A stretch of 64,000 nt of DNA from Paraburkholderia piptadeniae (GTDB lineage: Bacteria; Pseudomonadota; Gammaproteobacteria; Burkholderiales; Burkholderiaceae). Below, one piece after another: positions 26,992 through 35,992 of this stretch. The notes under the pieces were generated by a model. That model saw only the letters and a list, made by a program, of their open reading frames with translations, had not been told where the DNA came from and made no database searches. A program made the position numbers and the translations under genes. Positions within the stretch are counted from its first letter, which is position 1. Each line of letters starts with the position of its first letter. The DNA lies in NCBI RefSeq assembly GCF_900007165.1, contig NZ_CYGY02000004.1, forward strand, positions 1 to 64,000, written 5' to 3'.

Positions 26992-27022
26992 GATCCGCTT
27001 CGTCGATATGACGAAGCGGATC
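26992..27022 (+). promoter_or_regulatory. Intercistronic stem-loop after the unit-1 binding protein gene
   Basis: GATCCGCTTCGTC (26992-27004) pairs perfectly with GACGAAGCGGATC (27010-27022) over a 5-base loop. It lies between the binding-protein and permease genes and has no T-run. Such hairpins protect upstream mRNA from 3' decay and give differential expression in ABC operons. Confidence 0.75.
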
Positions 27023-27053
27023 TGTCAACGGAAGCACGGATGAGGGGTAGAGC

Positions 27054-27776
27054 ATGGCTCTGATCGAGACGCTCGGCTTCGGGCAGGAAGGCTGGGGCGG
27101 CGTACTGCTGCTCGCGGCATTGATGACCGTCGCGCTGACGCTCGCGGCGCTCGCGGTCGGCGCGGTATTCGGCGCGATCGTCGCGGCCGCGAAGCTGTCG
27201 CGCTTTCGCACCGCGCGCGTGCTCGGCGATCTGTACACGACCGTGTTTCGCGGCGTGCCCGAACTGCTCGTCATCTATCTGTTCTACTTCGGCGGCTCGA
27301 CGCTCGTGACCACGGTGGGCCAATGGTTCGGCGCCGAAGGTTTCGTCGGCGTGCCGCCGTTCGTGATCGGCGCGCTGGCCGTCGGCATGATCTCGGGCGC
27401 GTATCAGGCAGAGGTCTATCGCGCGGCCGTGCTCGCCGTATCGAAAGGCGAACTCGAAGCCGCGCGTTCGATCGGCATGCCGACCATGACGATGGCGCGC
27501 CGCATCCTCATTCCTCAAGTGCTGCGCTTCGCATTGCCGGGCATCGGCAACGTATGGCAACTGAGCCTGAAGGACTCCGCGCTGATCTCGGTGACGGGTC
27601 TCGCCGAACTGCTGCGCGCAAGCCAGATTGCAGCCGGCTCGACGCATCAATACTTCCTGTTCTTTGTCGTGGGCGGCGCGCTGTATCTCGTGATGACGGG
27701 CATCTCGAACCGTGTCTTCAATCACGCGGAGGCACGCGTGGGCCGATCCTTCCGGCGCAACTTCGCGCGCAACTGA
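27054..27776 (+). CDS. Amino-acid ABC transporter permease (HisQ type)
   Basis: This 240-residue inner-membrane permease has about five membrane helices. The cytoplasmic EAA loop reads GELEAARSIGMPTMTMARRILIPQ, which docks on the ATPase. The N-terminal phrase VFRGVPELLVIYLFYFGG is typical of HisQ/OccQ. It is the second gene of the operon and would form a heterodimer with the next product. Confidence 0.92.
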   Translation: MALIETLGFGQEGWGGVLLLAALMTVALTLAALAVGAVFGAIVAAAKLSRFRTARVLGDLYTTVFRGVPELLVIYLFYFGGSTLVTTVGQWFGAEGFVGVPPFVIGALAVGMISGAYQAEVYRAAVLAVSKGELEAARSIGMPTMTMARRILIPQVLRFALPGIGNVWQLSLKDSALISVTGLAELLRASQIAAGSTHQYFLFFVVGGALYLVMTGISNRVFNHAEARVGRSFRRNFARN

Positions 27777-27791
27777 CGACGGAGCGCCAAC

Positions 27792-28544
27792 ATGTCTTTC
27801 GATTTCGACTTTCTGTTCGACACGCTGCGCCAGTTGCTCGCCGCAGTGCCGACCACGCTGGGCCTGTTCTTTTCGTCGCTGGTGCTGGGCGGCCTGCTGT
27901 CGCTCGTGATCGTCACGATGCGCGTGTCGCCGCACTGGCTGCCGAACCGCTTCGCGCGCGCGTACATTCTCGTGTTTCGCGGCTCGCCTCTCTTGATCCA
28001 GATGTTTCTCGTCTATTACGGGCTCGGCCAGTTTGGCGTGATCCGCGAGAGCTTCTTGTGGCCCGTGCTGCGCGAGCCGTATGTGTGCGCGGTGATGTCG
28101 CTCGCGCTGTGCACGGCGGGCTATACGGCGGAGATCATTCGCGGCGGCCTGATGGCTGTGCCCGTCGGACAGATCGAGGCGGGCTATTCGATCGGCCTGT
28201 CCGGCTTTGCGCTTCTGCGCCGGATCATCGGTCCGATTGCATTGCGTCAGTGCCTGCCCGCGTATTCGACGGAGGCTGTGCTGCTCGTCAAGTCGACGGC
28301 GCTCGCGAGTCTCGTCACCGTGTGGGAAGTGACGGGCGTCGCGCAGCAGATCATCCAGCAGACGTACCGCACGACGGAAGTGTTCATCTGCGCTGCGCTG
28401 ATCTATCTGTTCCTGAACTTCGTCGTCGTGCGCCTGCTCGGCTTGCTCGAACGGCGCCTGTCGCGCCATCTGCGCGCGATGCCCATGCAAAGCGCGCCGC
28501 GCGCGATGCCGCCCGCTACCGAAGCACGTCGTGCCGCACCCTGA
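27792..28544 (+). CDS. Amino-acid ABC transporter permease (HisM type)
   Basis: This 250-residue permease pairs with the preceding one. It shows VFRGSPLLIQMFLVYYGLGQ and the EAA-like loop VGQIEAGYSIGLSGFALLRR. It starts 15 bases after the previous stop codon, with GGAGCGCC upstream. The C-terminal tail is Ala/Pro/Arg-rich and extends beyond the last helix. Confidence 0.92.
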   Translation: MSFDFDFLFDTLRQLLAAVPTTLGLFFSSLVLGGLLSLVIVTMRVSPHWLPNRFARAYILVFRGSPLLIQMFLVYYGLGQFGVIRESFLWPVLREPYVCAVMSLALCTAGYTAEIIRGGLMAVPVGQIEAGYSIGLSGFALLRRIIGPIALRQCLPAYSTEAVLLVKSTALASLVTVWEVTGVAQQIIQQTYRTTEVFICAALIYLFLNFVVVRLLGLLERRLSRHLRAMPMQSAPRAMPPATEARRAAP

Positions 28545-28565
28545 CGGCCCATTCCGGAGAATCAC

Positions 28566-29357
28566 ATGAACGCTACGGCACCCGTTGCATTGTCGGTCAA
28601 GAACATCCACAAGTCGTTCGGCGACCATCACGTATTGAAGGGCATTTCGCTCGACGCGCACGAAGGCGATGTCATTTCGATTCTCGGCGCGAGCGGCTCG
28701 GGCAAGAGCACGTTTCTGCGCTGCCTGAACCTGCTCGAGACACCCGATGACGGCAGCGTCGCGCTCGCCGGCGAGACGCTGGCGATGAAGCGCCGCAAGG
28801 ACGGCAAGCTACAGCCGGGCGACCGCAAGCAGGTCGATCGCATCCGCTCGCAACTCGGGATGGTGTTTCAGAACTTCAACCTGTGGTCGCACATGACGGT
28901 GCTCGAAAACCTGATCGAAGGGCCGATGCGCGTGCAGAAGCGCAGCCGCGCGGAAGCTGTCGAAGAGGCGGAAGCGCTGCTCGCGAAAGTGGGTCTTGCC
29001 GAAAAGCGCGGGCACTATCCGGCGCATCTGTCGGGCGGTCAGCAGCAGCGCGTCGCGATTGCGCGCGCGCTCGCGATGCATCCGAAGGTCATGCTGTTCG
29101 ACGAGCCGACTTCCGCACTCGATCCCGAACTGGTCGGCGAAGTGTTGCGCGTGATGCGCTCGCTCGCGGAAGAAGGGCGCACGATGCTCGTCGTCACGCA
29201 CGAAATGGGCTTTGCGCGGCACGTGTCGAATCGCGTGATGTTCCTGCATCAAGGGCAGACGGAATGCGACGGCACGCCCGACGAAGTGTTCGGCGAACTG
29301 AAGTCCGAGCGCTTCAGGCAATTCGTGTCGAGCCATCATTCGCGCACGACCAACTAG
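28566..29357 (+). CDS. Amino-acid ABC transporter ATP-binding protein (HisP type)
   Basis: This 263-residue ATPase energises the importer. Walker A is GASGSGKST, the signature is [15 protein letters not shown], Walker B is [12 protein letters not shown] and the switch histidine lies in [12 protein letters not shown]. It has the short insert after Walker A ([20 protein letters not shown]) that is common in HisP. It starts 21 bases after the second permease and is followed 74 bases later by the lyase gene. Confidence 0.93.
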   Translation: MNATAPVALSVKNIHKSFGDHHVLKGISLDAHEGDVISILGASGSGKSTFLRCLNLLETPDDGSVALAGETLAMKRRKDGKLQPGDRKQVDRIRSQLGMVFQNFNLWSHMTVLENLIEGPMRVQKRSRAEAVEEAEALLAKVGLAEKRGHYPAHLSGGQQQRVAIARALAMHPKVMLFDEPTSALDPELVGEVLRVMRSLAEEGRTMLVVTHEMGFARHVSNRVMFLHQGQTECDGTPDEVFGELKSERFRQFVSSHHSRTTN

Positions 29358-29431
29358 GGCGAGCGCCGCGCCGGAACCTGAGACATACAGAAGAGAAAAA
29401 GCAAACGCATACGCACGACAAAGGCAACATC

Positions 29432-31057
29432 ATGGCTATCACTCGTACCGACCGTCCCTTGAACTGGCGCGAACTGGCCGCGGTTGCGGCCGGTGAGCCG
29501 CTCGTGCTTTCCGATGCAGCGCGCGAACGCATCGCGGCGGCTCGCGTGCTCGTCGAGCAGATCGTCGAGCGCGGCATTCGGGCATATGGCGTGAATACGG
29601 GTGTGGGCGCGCTGTGCGATGTGATCGTGTCGCCATCCGAGCAGCGCACGCTGTCGCGCAACATTCTGATGAGCCATGCCGTCGGTGTCGGCGCGCCGCT
29701 CGGTGTCGCGGAAACGCGCGCGATCATCGCGGCCGCCATCAACAACTTTGCGCACGGGCACTCGGGCGTTCGTCCCGAAGTCGTCGATCAGCTCGTCGCG
29801 CTGCTCGATGCCGGCTATATCCCCGAAGTGCCGGCGTTCGGCTCGGTCGGCTATCTGAGCCATATGGCGCATATCGCGCTGGTGTGCATCGGCGAAGGAC
29901 ATGTGCGTTGCGGCAATGAACGGCTTACGGGAAGCGAGGCACTCAGGCGTCTGAAGCGCGAGCCGCTCGTGCTCGAAGCGAAAGAAGGGCTGAGTCTCGT
30001 CAACGGCACGCCGTGCGTAACGGGCCTCGCAGCGCTCGCGCTGGCGCGCGCCGAACGCGTGCTCGACTGGACCGACGCGATCGCCGCGATGAGCTTCGAA
30101 AACCTGCGCGGACAACTTGCCGCGTTCGATGCCGATTCGCTCGCGTTGCGCGTGTCGCCGGGTTTGAATCTCGTCGGCGAACGCATGCGCAACGCGCTCG
30201 CTGATAGCGGCATTCTTGCTTCCGTCGTGGGGCAGCGCACGCAAGACCCGCTGTCGATGCGCACGATTCCGCACGTGCACGGCGCGGCGCGCGACGTGCT
30301 CGACGCAACGTCCGATGTCGTGAATCGCGAGCTGGCATCGATCACGGACAACCCGATCGTCGCGGGCACGCCGGATGCGCCGCGTGTGTATTCGCAGGCG
30401 CATGCCGTGGGCGCGTCGATCGCGCTCGCGATGGACGGCCTCGCGACGGCGATCGCACAGGTCGCGGCGATGGCCGAGCGGCGCCTCGACCGGCTCGTGA
30501 ATCCGCTCGTGAGCGGCTTGCCCGCGTTTCTCGCGGAACCGGGCGGCACGTGTTCGGGCTTCATGATCGCGCAGTACACGGCCGCTTCGCTCGTCGCGCA
30601 GAACCGGCGGCTGGCCGCGCCCGCGAGCCTGGACGGCGGCATCACGTCGGGCTTGCAGGAAGATCATCTGTGTCACGCGACGCCTGCCGCGCTGAAGGCA
30701 TTGGAGATCGTCGACAACACGGGCCGCATCGTCGCGATCGAGTTGCTGGCGGCGGCGCAAGCGTACGATCTGCAATCCGTCGATGCGCCGCGCGCGCCGC
30801 ATACCGACGCATTGTGGCGCCGCGTGCGCGCAGTCGTGCCGACGTATCGCGACGACCGGCCGCTTGCCGACGACATGGCTGCCGCATTCCGGATGATCGG
30901 CGAAGCGGCGCCGCCGCTGCCGCCGAACTCGGGCGATCTGCATTCAACGGCGACGCATGGCAAACGCGCTGCACTCGACGATCACGGCGGCTTTGTCGCG
31001 CATGCAGCGAACGATCCGACTGCCATCGCGCAACAGGCGCCGCAGTCGGCCGCATGA
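29432..31057 (+). CDS. Aromatic amino acid ammonia-lyase homologue lacking the MIO tripeptide
   Basis: This 541-residue protein is full length for the HAL/PAL/TAL superfamily. It keeps Tyr52 in AYGVNTGVG, Asn191 in LVNGTP, Arg277, the TDNPIV block, SGFMIAQYTAASLVAQN and Glu410 in LQEDHL. The MIO-forming site should read GSVGASGDL. Here it reads GSVG-YLSHMAH (Gly137-Tyr141), with Ala-Ser-Gly missing and the frame intact. The catalytic Tyr of QDPYS is Leu274. Without MIO it should not deaminate a free amino acid by the standard route. From the literature as I recall it, ergothionase is an MIO-free relative that eliminates trimethylamine. A betaine-type substrate is therefore plausible but unproven. 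An open frame upstream to 28883 overlaps the ATPase gene and is not part of it. Confidence 0.85.
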   Translation: MAITRTDRPLNWRELAAVAAGEPLVLSDAARERIAAARVLVEQIVERGIRAYGVNTGVGALCDVIVSPSEQRTLSRNILMSHAVGVGAPLGVAETRAIIAAAINNFAHGHSGVRPEVVDQLVALLDAGYIPEVPAFGSVGYLSHMAHIALVCIGEGHVRCGNERLTGSEALRRLKREPLVLEAKEGLSLVNGTPCVTGLAALALARAERVLDWTDAIAAMSFENLRGQLAAFDADSLALRVSPGLNLVGERMRNALADSGILASVVGQRTQDPLSMRTIPHVHGAARDVLDATSDVVNRELASITDNPIVAGTPDAPRVYSQAHAVGASIALAMDGLATAIAQVAAMAERRLDRLVNPLVSGLPAFLAEPGGTCSGFMIAQYTAASLVAQNRRLAAPASLDGGITSGLQEDHLCHATPAALKALEIVDNTGRIVAIELLAAAQAYDLQSVDAPRAPHTDALWRRVRAVVPTYRDDRPLADDMAAAFRMIGEAAPPLPPNSGDLHSTATHGKRAALDDHGGFVAHAANDPTAIAQQAPQSAA

Positions 31058-31183
31058 TGAGGGCGCAGCGAGGCACATGGAAGATTCGGCGGCGCGCGTA
31101 TCGGTGTGCCGCAACGAGACGTGGGCTGCCGCATTGAACTGATGCGTCAAGCTCGCGAGGTCAACCCACGAGGTGATGAGAAC

Positions 31184-31939
31184 ATGACGATAAACGGGCA
31201 CCTGGAGACAGAGGGTAGTAGAACGGCAGCTATGCGCACGACGCCAGCCAAAGCGATGCCTGCGTATGAGCAGATCAAGCGCTATGTGATCGCGCAGATC
31301 GAAGAGGGCGTGTGGAAGCCGGGCGGATTGATCCCTTCGGAAGCGGAGCTGGTGAAGGAGTTTGGCGTCGCGCGGATGACGGTTTCGCGCGCGCTGCGTG
31401 AGCTCACGACTGAACGCGTGTTGACGCGTGTGCAGGGTTCAGGCACATATGTCGCGCCGCAGCGTTACGAATCGACGGTACTCGAAATCCGCAATATCGC
31501 CGATGAAATTGCCGCGCGCGGGCACCGGCATTCGGCGCGCGTGCTCGCGCTCGAATCGAGCGACGACCCGTTGGCCGTCGATGCGCTGGGGCTCGCGAAA
31601 GGTCCTATCTTTCATTCGCGCATCGTGCACTACGAAGAGGACGAGCCGATTCAGTACGAAGACCGCTACGTGAATCCGCGCGTATTTCCCGAGTATCTGA
31701 ATCAGGACTTCACGGCCGAAACGCCGAATCACTACATGGTGCGCCTTGCGCCGATCCAACGCGCGGAGTTTCGCATCTATGCACAGAAGCCGGATGCGCA
31801 TGTGCGACGCCATCTGATGATGGAGATCGGCGAGCCTTGTCTGATGCTGTGGCGCAGGACCTGGGTGGGTGAGCATGTCGCCACATCGGTGCAGCTGTGG
31901 CATCCGGCGTCGCGCTTTCATCTTGCAGGGAACGTCTGA
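31184..31939 (+). CDS. HutC-like GntR-family regulator (unit 1)
   Basis: This 251-residue protein has a GntR winged helix (LIPSEAELVKEFGVARMTVS, about 45-90) and a UTRA effector domain (about 110-245). The UTRA phrase IQYEDRYVNPRVFPEYL is the HutC signature. HutC itself senses urocanate, the product of histidine ammonia-lyase. By analogy this protein may sense the unsaturated acid made by the lyase encoded just upstream. It is the last gene of the operon. The start at 31184 has GAGGTGATGAG upstream. Starts at 31142 or 31232 are possible. Confidence 0.88.
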   Translation: MTINGHLETEGSRTAAMRTTPAKAMPAYEQIKRYVIAQIEEGVWKPGGLIPSEAELVKEFGVARMTVSRALRELTTERVLTRVQGSGTYVAPQRYESTVLEIRNIADEIAARGHRHSARVLALESSDDPLAVDALGLAKGPIFHSRIVHYEEDEPIQYEDRYVNPRVFPEYLNQDFTAETPNHYMVRLAPIQRAEFRIYAQKPDAHVRRHLMMEIGEPCLMLWRRTWVGEHVATSVQLWHPASRFHLAGNV

Positions 31940-31958
31940 CGCGCTTCTTTTCTCCGCG

Positions 31959-32819
31959 CTAGCCCTGCCGCTGCGACGTATCGGGCGCGAACCGGCAGCC
32001 CAGCCGATACCGCGAGCCCGGATGCACGAAGCGCGCGAACGTCACCGCGACGCCGCTCGTCCACGTGCGGCGCATGAGCGTGAGGCACGGCTCTTCGGGC
32101 GCGATTTGCAGCAGGTCGGCTTCGGAACGCGTCGGCAGGCCGGCATCGACGATGTGCTCGACATCGTGCGCGGGCACGACGCTGAACAGATATTCGGAAG
32201 GACGTACCGTCGAGAAGTCCTGCTCGATGAAATCCGGCGCGATGGCCGGGTTCACGTAACGGTCTTCGAGTTGCACGGGTAAACCGTTCTCGCGATGCAC
32301 GCAGATCACATGAAACACCGAAGCACCGGGCGGCAAGCCCAACGCATTCGACACGTTGACGGGCGCCACTTCGCGTCGCATGAGCACCGTCTGATAGCTG
32401 TATTCATGACCGCGCGAGCGGATCTCATCACCGATATGCGCGATCATCAGCAGCGTCGATTGCGGCTTCGTTTCGGCTACGAACGTGCCGACGCCCGACA
32501 CGCGCGTCAACAGTCCTTCATTCGTGAGTTCGCGCAGCGCGCGATTCACCGTCATTCTCGATACGCCGAGCGAGGCGACGAGATCGAGTTCCGATGGAAT
32601 GCGCTCGCCCGCGCGGCGCTCGCCCGATTCGATCGTGTGACGGATGTATTGCTTGACCTGCTCGTATCGCGCGGCGGGTTGCGCGTTCTTCGCATCGGAC
32701 GCGAAAGCCGTCGCGATTCCCGACACCGCATTCGCCGCGCGCGCATTCGGCCCGCGAGGCTTGCGCGTCTTCGCAAGCGCGCGTGCGCGGAGTTTGTCGC
32801 GGACGGCAGGGGCGGGCAT
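31959..32819 (-). CDS. HutC-like GntR-family regulator (unit 2)
   Basis: This 286-residue protein begins with a basic, Ala-rich extension of about 50 residues. A GntR helix-turn-helix (RIPSELDLVASLGVSRMTVN) and a UTRA domain follow. The UTRA domain, with VQLEDRYVNPAIAPDFIEQ, PAHDVEHIVDA and a HPGSRYRLGCRF ending, is very close to true HutC. It is the last gene of the converging minus-strand operon and stops 20 bases from the unit-1 regulator. No hutU, hutI or hutG is present in the window, so it probably does not control ordinary histidine breakdown here. Confidence 0.88.
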   Translation of the reverse strand: MPAPAVRDKLRARALAKTRKPRGPNARAANAVSGIATAFASDAKNAQPAARYEQVKQYIRHTIESGERRAGERIPSELDLVASLGVSRMTVNRALRELTNEGLLTRVSGVGTFVAETKPQSTLLMIAHIGDEIRSRGHEYSYQTVLMRREVAPVNVSNALGLPPGASVFHVICVHRENGLPVQLEDRYVNPAIAPDFIEQDFSTVRPSEYLFSVVPAHDVEHIVDAGLPTRSEADLLQIAPEEPCLTLMRRTWTSGVAVTFARFVHPGSRYRLGCRFAPDTSQRQG

Positions 32820-32842
32820 CGTGGCGCCTCGTCAAAGCGTAG

Positions 32843-33709
32843 TCATACCGGCTCGGCGCTATCGCCGCCGCGCGACCAGAATGCATTGCGGTCGAAGTAG
32901 TTTTGCAGGAATTGCCGAAGGCGTGGCTGGTTCGCGTCGTGAAAGACGTCGTGCGGCTTGCCTTGCACGGCGATGCGCCCCTGGTCGATAAAGACGACCT
33001 TATCCGCGACCTGCGCCGCAAAGCCCATTTCGTGCGTGACGACGGCCATCGTCATGCCGTCGCGCGCAAGCTGCTTCATCACTTGCAGCACTTCGCCGAC
33101 GAGTTCGGGGTCGAGCGCGGATGTAGGCTCGTCGAACAGCATGATGTGCGGCTCCATCGCGAGCGCGCGCGCAATCGCCACGCGCTGCTGCTGGCCGCCC
33201 GACAGCTTCGCCGGATAGGCATCGCCCTTGTGCGCGAGGCCAACGGTTTCGAGCATCGCGTTTGCGCGCTGCTTCGCGGCGTCGTGCGACAGATGGCGCA
33301 CGCGCAGCAGTGCTTCCATCACGTTGCCGAGCGCCGTCATGTGCGGCCACAGATTGAATTGCTGAAACACCATGCCGACGTTGCGGCGCACGCGGTTGAT
33401 CTCGCCTTGCGAAGCGCGCACGCGCTTACCGTTGCGTTCGGTATAGCCGAGCAGTTCGCCTTCGATGCGCACATCGCCGTGGTCGTAAGTCTCCAGGGCG
33501 GCGAGGCAGCGCAACAGCGTGCTCTTGCCCGACCCGGATGGCCCGATGATGCAGACGACCTCCGAGCGGTTGATGTCGAGATCGACGCCGCGCAGCACTT
33601 CGACGTCGCCGAAGCGCTTGCGCAGATCGCGCACTTCGATCAGCGGCGCATTGCCGGTTCGCATCGAACGGAGATTGGAAGAAGCAGGCATGTCGACGAG
33701 TGCATTCAT
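32843..33709 (-). CDS. Amino-acid ABC transporter ATP-binding protein (unit 2)
   Basis: This 288-residue ATPase has Walker [10 protein letters not shown], signature [15 protein letters not shown], Walker [13 protein letters not shown] and switch [12 protein letters not shown]. The ATG at 33709 gives a roughly 20-residue leader ([11 protein letters not shown]) before the ABC domain starts at [13 protein letters not shown]. It lies between the permease genes and the HutC-like regulator gene, 23 bases before the latter. Confidence 0.92.
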   Translation of the reverse strand: MNALVDMPASSNLRSMRTGNAPLIEVRDLRKRFGDVEVLRGVDLDINRSEVVCIIGPSGSGKSTLLRCLAALETYDHGDVRIEGELLGYTERNGKRVRASQGEINRVRRNVGMVFQQFNLWPHMTALGNVMEALLRVRHLSHDAAKQRANAMLETVGLAHKGDAYPAKLSGGQQQRVAIARALAMEPHIMLFDEPTSALDPELVGEVLQVMKQLARDGMTMAVVTHEMGFAAQVADKVVFIDQGRIAVQGKPHDVFHDANQPRLRQFLQNYFDRNAFWSRGGDSAEPV

Positions 33710-33747
33710 GATGAACCTTGATTTCCGTTCACGCTTGCGATTGACGT

Positions 33748-34410
33748 TCAGGCCATGAAGCGGGCGATGCGTGCCTCGGCCCACATGCCCACGCGCGACG
33801 TGAGCTCGACGAGCGCGAGATAGCACACGCACAACACGAGCAGCGTTTCGACGAACGCGAACGTCGCCGAGCCGATGCCCGTCAAGACGAACGTGAGCTC
33901 GGGCACGGTGACGATCGACAGCACGGCCGTTTCCTTGCTGAGGACGATGATCAGGTTGGTCAGCGCGGGCACGATCAGCACGAGCATTTGCGGCACCTGG
34001 ATGCGCAGCACTGCTTGCCAGCGCGTGAGGCCAAGACACGATGCGGCTTCGAGATGGCCACGCGGTATCGACTGAAATCCGGAGCGGAACGCTTCCGCGA
34101 AATAGGCGCTGCCGTAAAGGCCGAGGCCGAGCACGCCCGCAGTCAACGGTTCGAGCGTCAGTCCGATGGACGGGCCGCCGTAGTACAGCAAAAAGAGTTG
34201 CACGAGAAACGGCGTGCCGCGAAAGAGTTCGATATACACGCGCAGGATGCCGCGCACCCAGCGGCCGCAAAACAGTTGCAGCACGGCGATCAGAAAGCCG
34301 AGCACGATACCGATGGCGACGCCGACGAGCCATGTGCCGAGCGTCGTCGCGAGTCCGGCGGCGATCGGTTGCAGATTGTGCGTGATGACGGTGGGATCGA
34401 ATTGCTGCAT
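33748..34410 (-). CDS. Amino-acid ABC transporter permease (unit 2, second)
   Basis: This 220-residue permease has the phrase [19 protein letters not shown] and the EAA loop [21 protein letters not shown]. The start at 34410 (MQQFDPTV) has GAGGG upstream and lies 10 bases after the stop codon of the other permease. It would form a heterodimer with the product of 34421-35071. Confidence 0.9.
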   Translation of the reverse strand: MQQFDPTVITHNLQPIAAGLATTLGTWLVGVAIGIVLGFLIAVLQLFCGRWVRGILRVYIELFRGTPFLVQLFLLYYGGPSIGLTLEPLTAGVLGLGLYGSAYFAEAFRSGFQSIPRGHLEAASCLGLTRWQAVLRIQVPQMLVLIVPALTNLIIVLSKETAVLSIVTVPELTFVLTGIGSATFAFVETLLVLCVCYLALVELTSRVGMWAEARIARFMA

Positions 34411-34420
34411 CGTTCGGCCC

Positions 34421-35071
34421 TCAGGTCTGCGCGAGGCGCTGCTCGGCGGCGTGCGCAACGAGCGCGAGCGCGCCGCAGATCGCGAAGTAGATGAGCCCCG
34501 CCGCGAGATACGCTTCGAGCGGCCGGTACGTGCTCGCCGCGATGTTCTGCGCGGTGCGCGTGAGTTCGGCCACGCCGACGACGGAGATCAGCGACGACGC
34601 CTTGATCAGCAGCACCATTTCGTTGACGAGCGAAGGCAGCGTCATCCGGAACGCTTGCGGCACCTGAATGCGCCGGAGCATATCGATGGGCGAGAGGCCG
34701 AGCATGCGCGCCGCTTCGATCTGTCCTGGCGGAATGCTCATGAAGCCGCCGCGCAATATCTCCGCGATATACGACGCGGAGCACAACGACACGGCGCTGA
34801 TCGCGGCCACGATCGGCGATACGTTGATGCCGACGAAGGGCAGCAGGTAATAGACGAGCAGCAGTTGCACGAGCATCGGCACGCCGCGAAAGAAGAACAC
34901 GTACGCGCCGCCGAAGCGTTGCGCGAATGTATTCGACGACAGCCGCGCCGAGCACACGCCGATCGCGACAAAGAAGCCGATCACGAGACCCGTCAGCGAA
35001 ATGCCGATGGTCGCGAGCGCGGCCTGCAACAGCAGCGGAAAACCTTGTACGAAAACGTGGGCGCTGAACAT
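34421..35071 (-). CDS. Amino-acid ABC transporter permease (unit 2, first)
   Basis: This 216-residue permease shows FFFRGVPMLVQLLLVYYLLP, the EAA loop PGQIEAARMLGLSPIDMLRR and KASSLISVVGVAELTRTAQN, all typical of the polar amino-acid uptake family. It follows the binding-protein gene, separated from it by a strong hairpin. Confidence 0.92.
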   Translation of the reverse strand: MFSAHVFVQGFPLLLQAALATIGISLTGLVIGFFVAIGVCSARLSSNTFAQRFGGAYVFFFRGVPMLVQLLLVYYLLPFVGINVSPIVAAISAVSLCSASYIAEILRGGFMSIPPGQIEAARMLGLSPIDMLRRIQVPQAFRMTLPSLVNEMVLLIKASSLISVVGVAELTRTAQNIAASTYRPLEAYLAAGLIYFAICGALALVAHAAEQRLAQT

Positions 35072-35101
35072 GGCCTGATACCTGCAACAAAGGACATGTG
35101 G

Positions 35102-35139
35102 GCGGCGCGTCGCGTTTGTGGTTAACGCCGACGCGCCGC
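35102..35139 (-). promoter_or_regulatory. Intercistronic stem-loop after the unit-2 binding protein gene
   Basis: GCGGCGCGTCG (35102-35112) pairs perfectly with CGACGCGCCGC (35129-35139), giving an 11-bp GC-rich stem. It lies between the binding-protein stop and the permease start, the same relative place as the hairpin at 26992-27022 in the other operon. Confidence 0.7.
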
Positions 35140-35152
35140 GCGATTCAGGGCA

Positions 35153-35992
35153 TCAATAGTTGGGCGAGGGCATCGTGGTCGGCGCGTCCATCGTCACGCC
35201 GAACCATTTCTTTTGCAGCGACGCGAGGCGGCCGTCGTTGTGCATCTTGACCAGCGCGGTGTTGAACGCATCGGCGAGCGGCTTGCTGTCCGCGTCCTTG
35301 CGCAAGCAGTACGCGAAGTACACCTTTGCGCCGAACGGCGGCGTGACGACGGCGAACGTTTCGGGCCGCTGCTTCGCGACGTACGCGATATTCGTCATCG
35401 AGTTGGCGACGGCGGCGATGCGGCCCGCTGCGAGATCCGCATACGCCTGGTTGTTGTCGACGTATTCGCGCACTTCGGGCTGCTTCGGCAATGTGGCGAT
35501 GTACGCCTTGAGCTGATCGAGCTGCGCGGAGCCTTTGCCCGCGCCCACCGTCTTGCCGACGATATCCGACGATTGCTTGAGCGACGTATCGCTCGCGCGC
35601 TTGAGCAGCGCGTCGGTGGCATCGGCGACGGGCAGCGTGTACGTGTAGCGTTCCATGCGCGCCTTCGTCACGGTGAGCGGTCCGCCGACCATGTCGAACT
35701 TGCCCGCTTCGAGTCCGGGCAGCACGCTCGGCCACGGCAGATCGATGAAGCGCACTTTCACGCCCAGTTCTTTGCCGACTTCGGCGAACAGGTCTTTGTT
35801 GAAGCCGGCCTGCTGGCCGTTTTCGAGGAAGTCGAACGGCGCGAATTGCATCTCCGTGCCGACGACCAGTTCGCCCGCTTTCTTGACCTTCGCGAGTTGG
35901 TCTTCCGCGTGCGCACTCACGCTCGCTACCGATGCGGTGGCGCAGAAGGCCACCATCGCGAGACGACACTTCCAGCCTGCAAAGATACCCAT
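35153..35992 (-). CDS. Polar amino-acid ABC transporter, periplasmic binding protein (unit 2)
   Basis: This 279-residue protein has a Sec signal peptide cleaved after SAHA. The type II binding fold follows: GELVVGTEMQFAPFDFLENG, GFNKDLFAEVGKELGVKV, LPGLEAGKFDMVGGPLTVT and VAALPK-like central segments. It differs strongly from the unit-1 binding protein, so the two importers probably take up different compounds or different forms of one compound. It heads the minus-strand operon and is divergent from the dioxygenase gene. Confidence 0.92.
   Translation of the reverse strand: MGIFAGWKCRLAMVAFCATASVASVSAHAEDQLAKVKKAGELVVGTEMQFAPFDFLENGQQAGFNKDLFAEVGKELGVKVRFIDLPWPSVLPGLEAGKFDMVGGPLTVTKARMERYTYTLPVADATDALLKRASDTSLKQSSDIVGKTVGAGKGSAQLDQLKAYIATLPKQPEVREYVDNNQAYADLAAGRIAAVANSMTNIAYVAKQRPETFAVVTPPFGAKVYFAYCLRKDADSKPLADAFNTALVKMHNDGRLASLQKKWFGVTMDAPTTMPSPNY

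Noticed and set aside
26931..28661. Long minus-strand open frame opposite two permease genes
   Set aside because: Antisense shadow of conserved permeases without any recognisable motif.
28883..29431. N-terminal extension of the lyase reading frame back to 28883
   Set aside because: It overlaps the ATPase gene in another frame and codes Arg/Ala-rich noise. The ATG at 29432 matches family N-termini.
29432..31057. Calling the lyase hutH (histidine ammonia-lyase)
   Set aside because: The MIO tripeptide and the QDPYS tyrosine are absent and no other hut enzyme gene is nearby, so a hutH name would mislead.
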